A stretch of 5,808 nucleotides of DNA. Source: Lentisphaeria bacterium UBA1724. GTDB taxonomy: Bacteria > Verrucomicrobiota > Lentisphaeria > Oligosphaerales > Oligosphaeraceae. The notes under the pieces were generated by a model. The model ran no database searches. It saw nothing but the letters and a program-made list of their open reading frames with translations, and was not told the DNA's origin. The position numbers were made by a program, and so were the translations under genes. Location of the stretch: positions 45,088-50,895 of the forward strand of contig DCIO01000029.1 of assembly GCA_002315885.1 (NCBI GenBank), given 5' to 3'. The stretch's first letter is position 1. Every line of letters begins with the position of its first letter. Positions 5,604 to 5,808 of the stretch are shown here, piece after piece.

Positions 5604-5718
5604 AAAATAAAGCTGGGCCCTCCGGTGCGACGCAGCAATCAAATCCCAGGTAAGCCGCTTACAGAAATATTTAGACGCGTAATAGCACGAATAATCCGCA
5701 GTTGGGTAACTAGCTACT
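5604..5718 (+). other. Non-coding stretch after the fucosidase gene
   Basis: I see no gene here. After the stop comes an A-rich run, then a GGGCCC palindrome (5615-5620), distant arms CTGGG/CCCAG (5613-5617 and 5645-5649), and a small hairpin GTAAG-CCG-CTTAC (5650-5662). None has a T-run, so no convincing terminator is visible on this strand. Near the end, an imperfect dyad GTA-A-CTAG-C-TAC (5706-5717) contains the first CTAG of the right-hand region. Confidence 0.5.
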
Positions 5719-5734
5719 TGCGCGCGTACGCGCG
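5719..5734. repeat. Alternating purine-pyrimidine palindrome next to the CTAG array
   Basis: CGCGCGTACGCGCG (5721-5734) is a perfect 14-bp palindrome. With TG before it, it forms 16 nt of strictly alternating pyrimidine-purine steps, the type of sequence that can adopt Z-DNA or a short cruciform. It lies four bases before the first CTAG of the array. Confidence 0.7.
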
Positions 5735-5737
5735 AAT

Positions 5738-5808
5738 CTAGAATATCTAGACTATCTAGCTAGAACCTCTAGATCTAGACTTTCTAGCTAGAGCCTCTAG
5801 ATCTAGAC
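5738..5808. repeat. CTAG-dense 28-bp tandem repeat array, running off the right edge
   Basis: Two 28-bp units (5751-5778 and 5779-5806) match at 26 of 28 positions, and the first bases of a third follow at 5807-5808. CTAG begins at 5738, 5747, 5756, 5760, 5769, 5775, 5784, 5788, 5797 and 5803. The spacing is 9, then 9-4-9-6 repeated twice. Each unit holds two perfect palindromes: TCTAGCTAGA (5755-5764, 5783-5792) and TCTAGATCTAGA (5768-5779, 5796-5807). A degenerate leading unit covers 5738-5750. There is no long open frame, no CRISPR-like conserved-repeat/variable-spacer pattern and no transposase nearby. Function is unknown. Confidence 0.85.

Noticed and set aside
5738..5808. The right-end repeats as a CRISPR array
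   Set aside because: Adjacent units are nearly identical over the whole 28 bp, with no variable spacers and no cas genes; it is a tandem palindromic repeat.

Overview
This 5.8 kb window comes from a moderately GC-rich bacterium. All five complete genes, and the tail of a sixth at the left edge, are on the + strand. Their protein families (an Ig-like plus deacetylase-like protein, a MelA-type GH4, a cytosolic CE4-type deacetylase and a GH29 fucosidase) and the weak or absent Shine-Dalgarno sites fit a glycan-degrading gut or sediment bacterium. A member of the PVC group (Lentisphaerota/Victivallales-like) or a similar lineage is my best guess. That is an inference from style, not a sequence match, and it is low confidence.

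Layout. 2-127: end of a protein with a Pro/Ala/Lys-rich linker and an acidic DDLPF-type tip, probably single-stranded DNA-binding protein. 128-351: non-coding, with three compact hairpins and a duplicated element that allows two mutually exclusive folds. 352-1449: an Ig-like plus polysaccharide-deacetylase-like protein, followed 12 nt later by hisI (1462-1851). 1852-1959: a leader with two hairpins, one followed by a T-run. 1960-3345: GH4 alpha-galactosidase (melA-like). 3346-3463: non-coding, with a short tandem repeat and a hairpin. 3464-4267: CE4/NodB-type deacetylase, followed 13 nt later by a GH29 alpha-L-fucosidase (4281-5603). 5604-5808: non-coding, ending in a 14-bp alternating CG/TA palindrome and a CTAG-dense 28-bp tandem array that runs off the right edge.

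How the genes fit together. The carbohydrate proteins lack visible signal peptides, and GH4 enzymes are NAD-dependent and cytosolic. The cluster therefore looks like an intracellular pathway that trims imported oligosaccharides carrying alpha-galactosyl, fucosyl and N- or O-acetyl groups. No transporter, regulator or extracellular depolymerase lies in the window. hisI, a histidine-biosynthesis gene, appears to be a passenger in the same transcription unit as the first carbohydrate gene. The most unusual non-protein signal is the CTAG array at the right edge, since the tetranucleotide CTAG is otherwise almost absent from the window.
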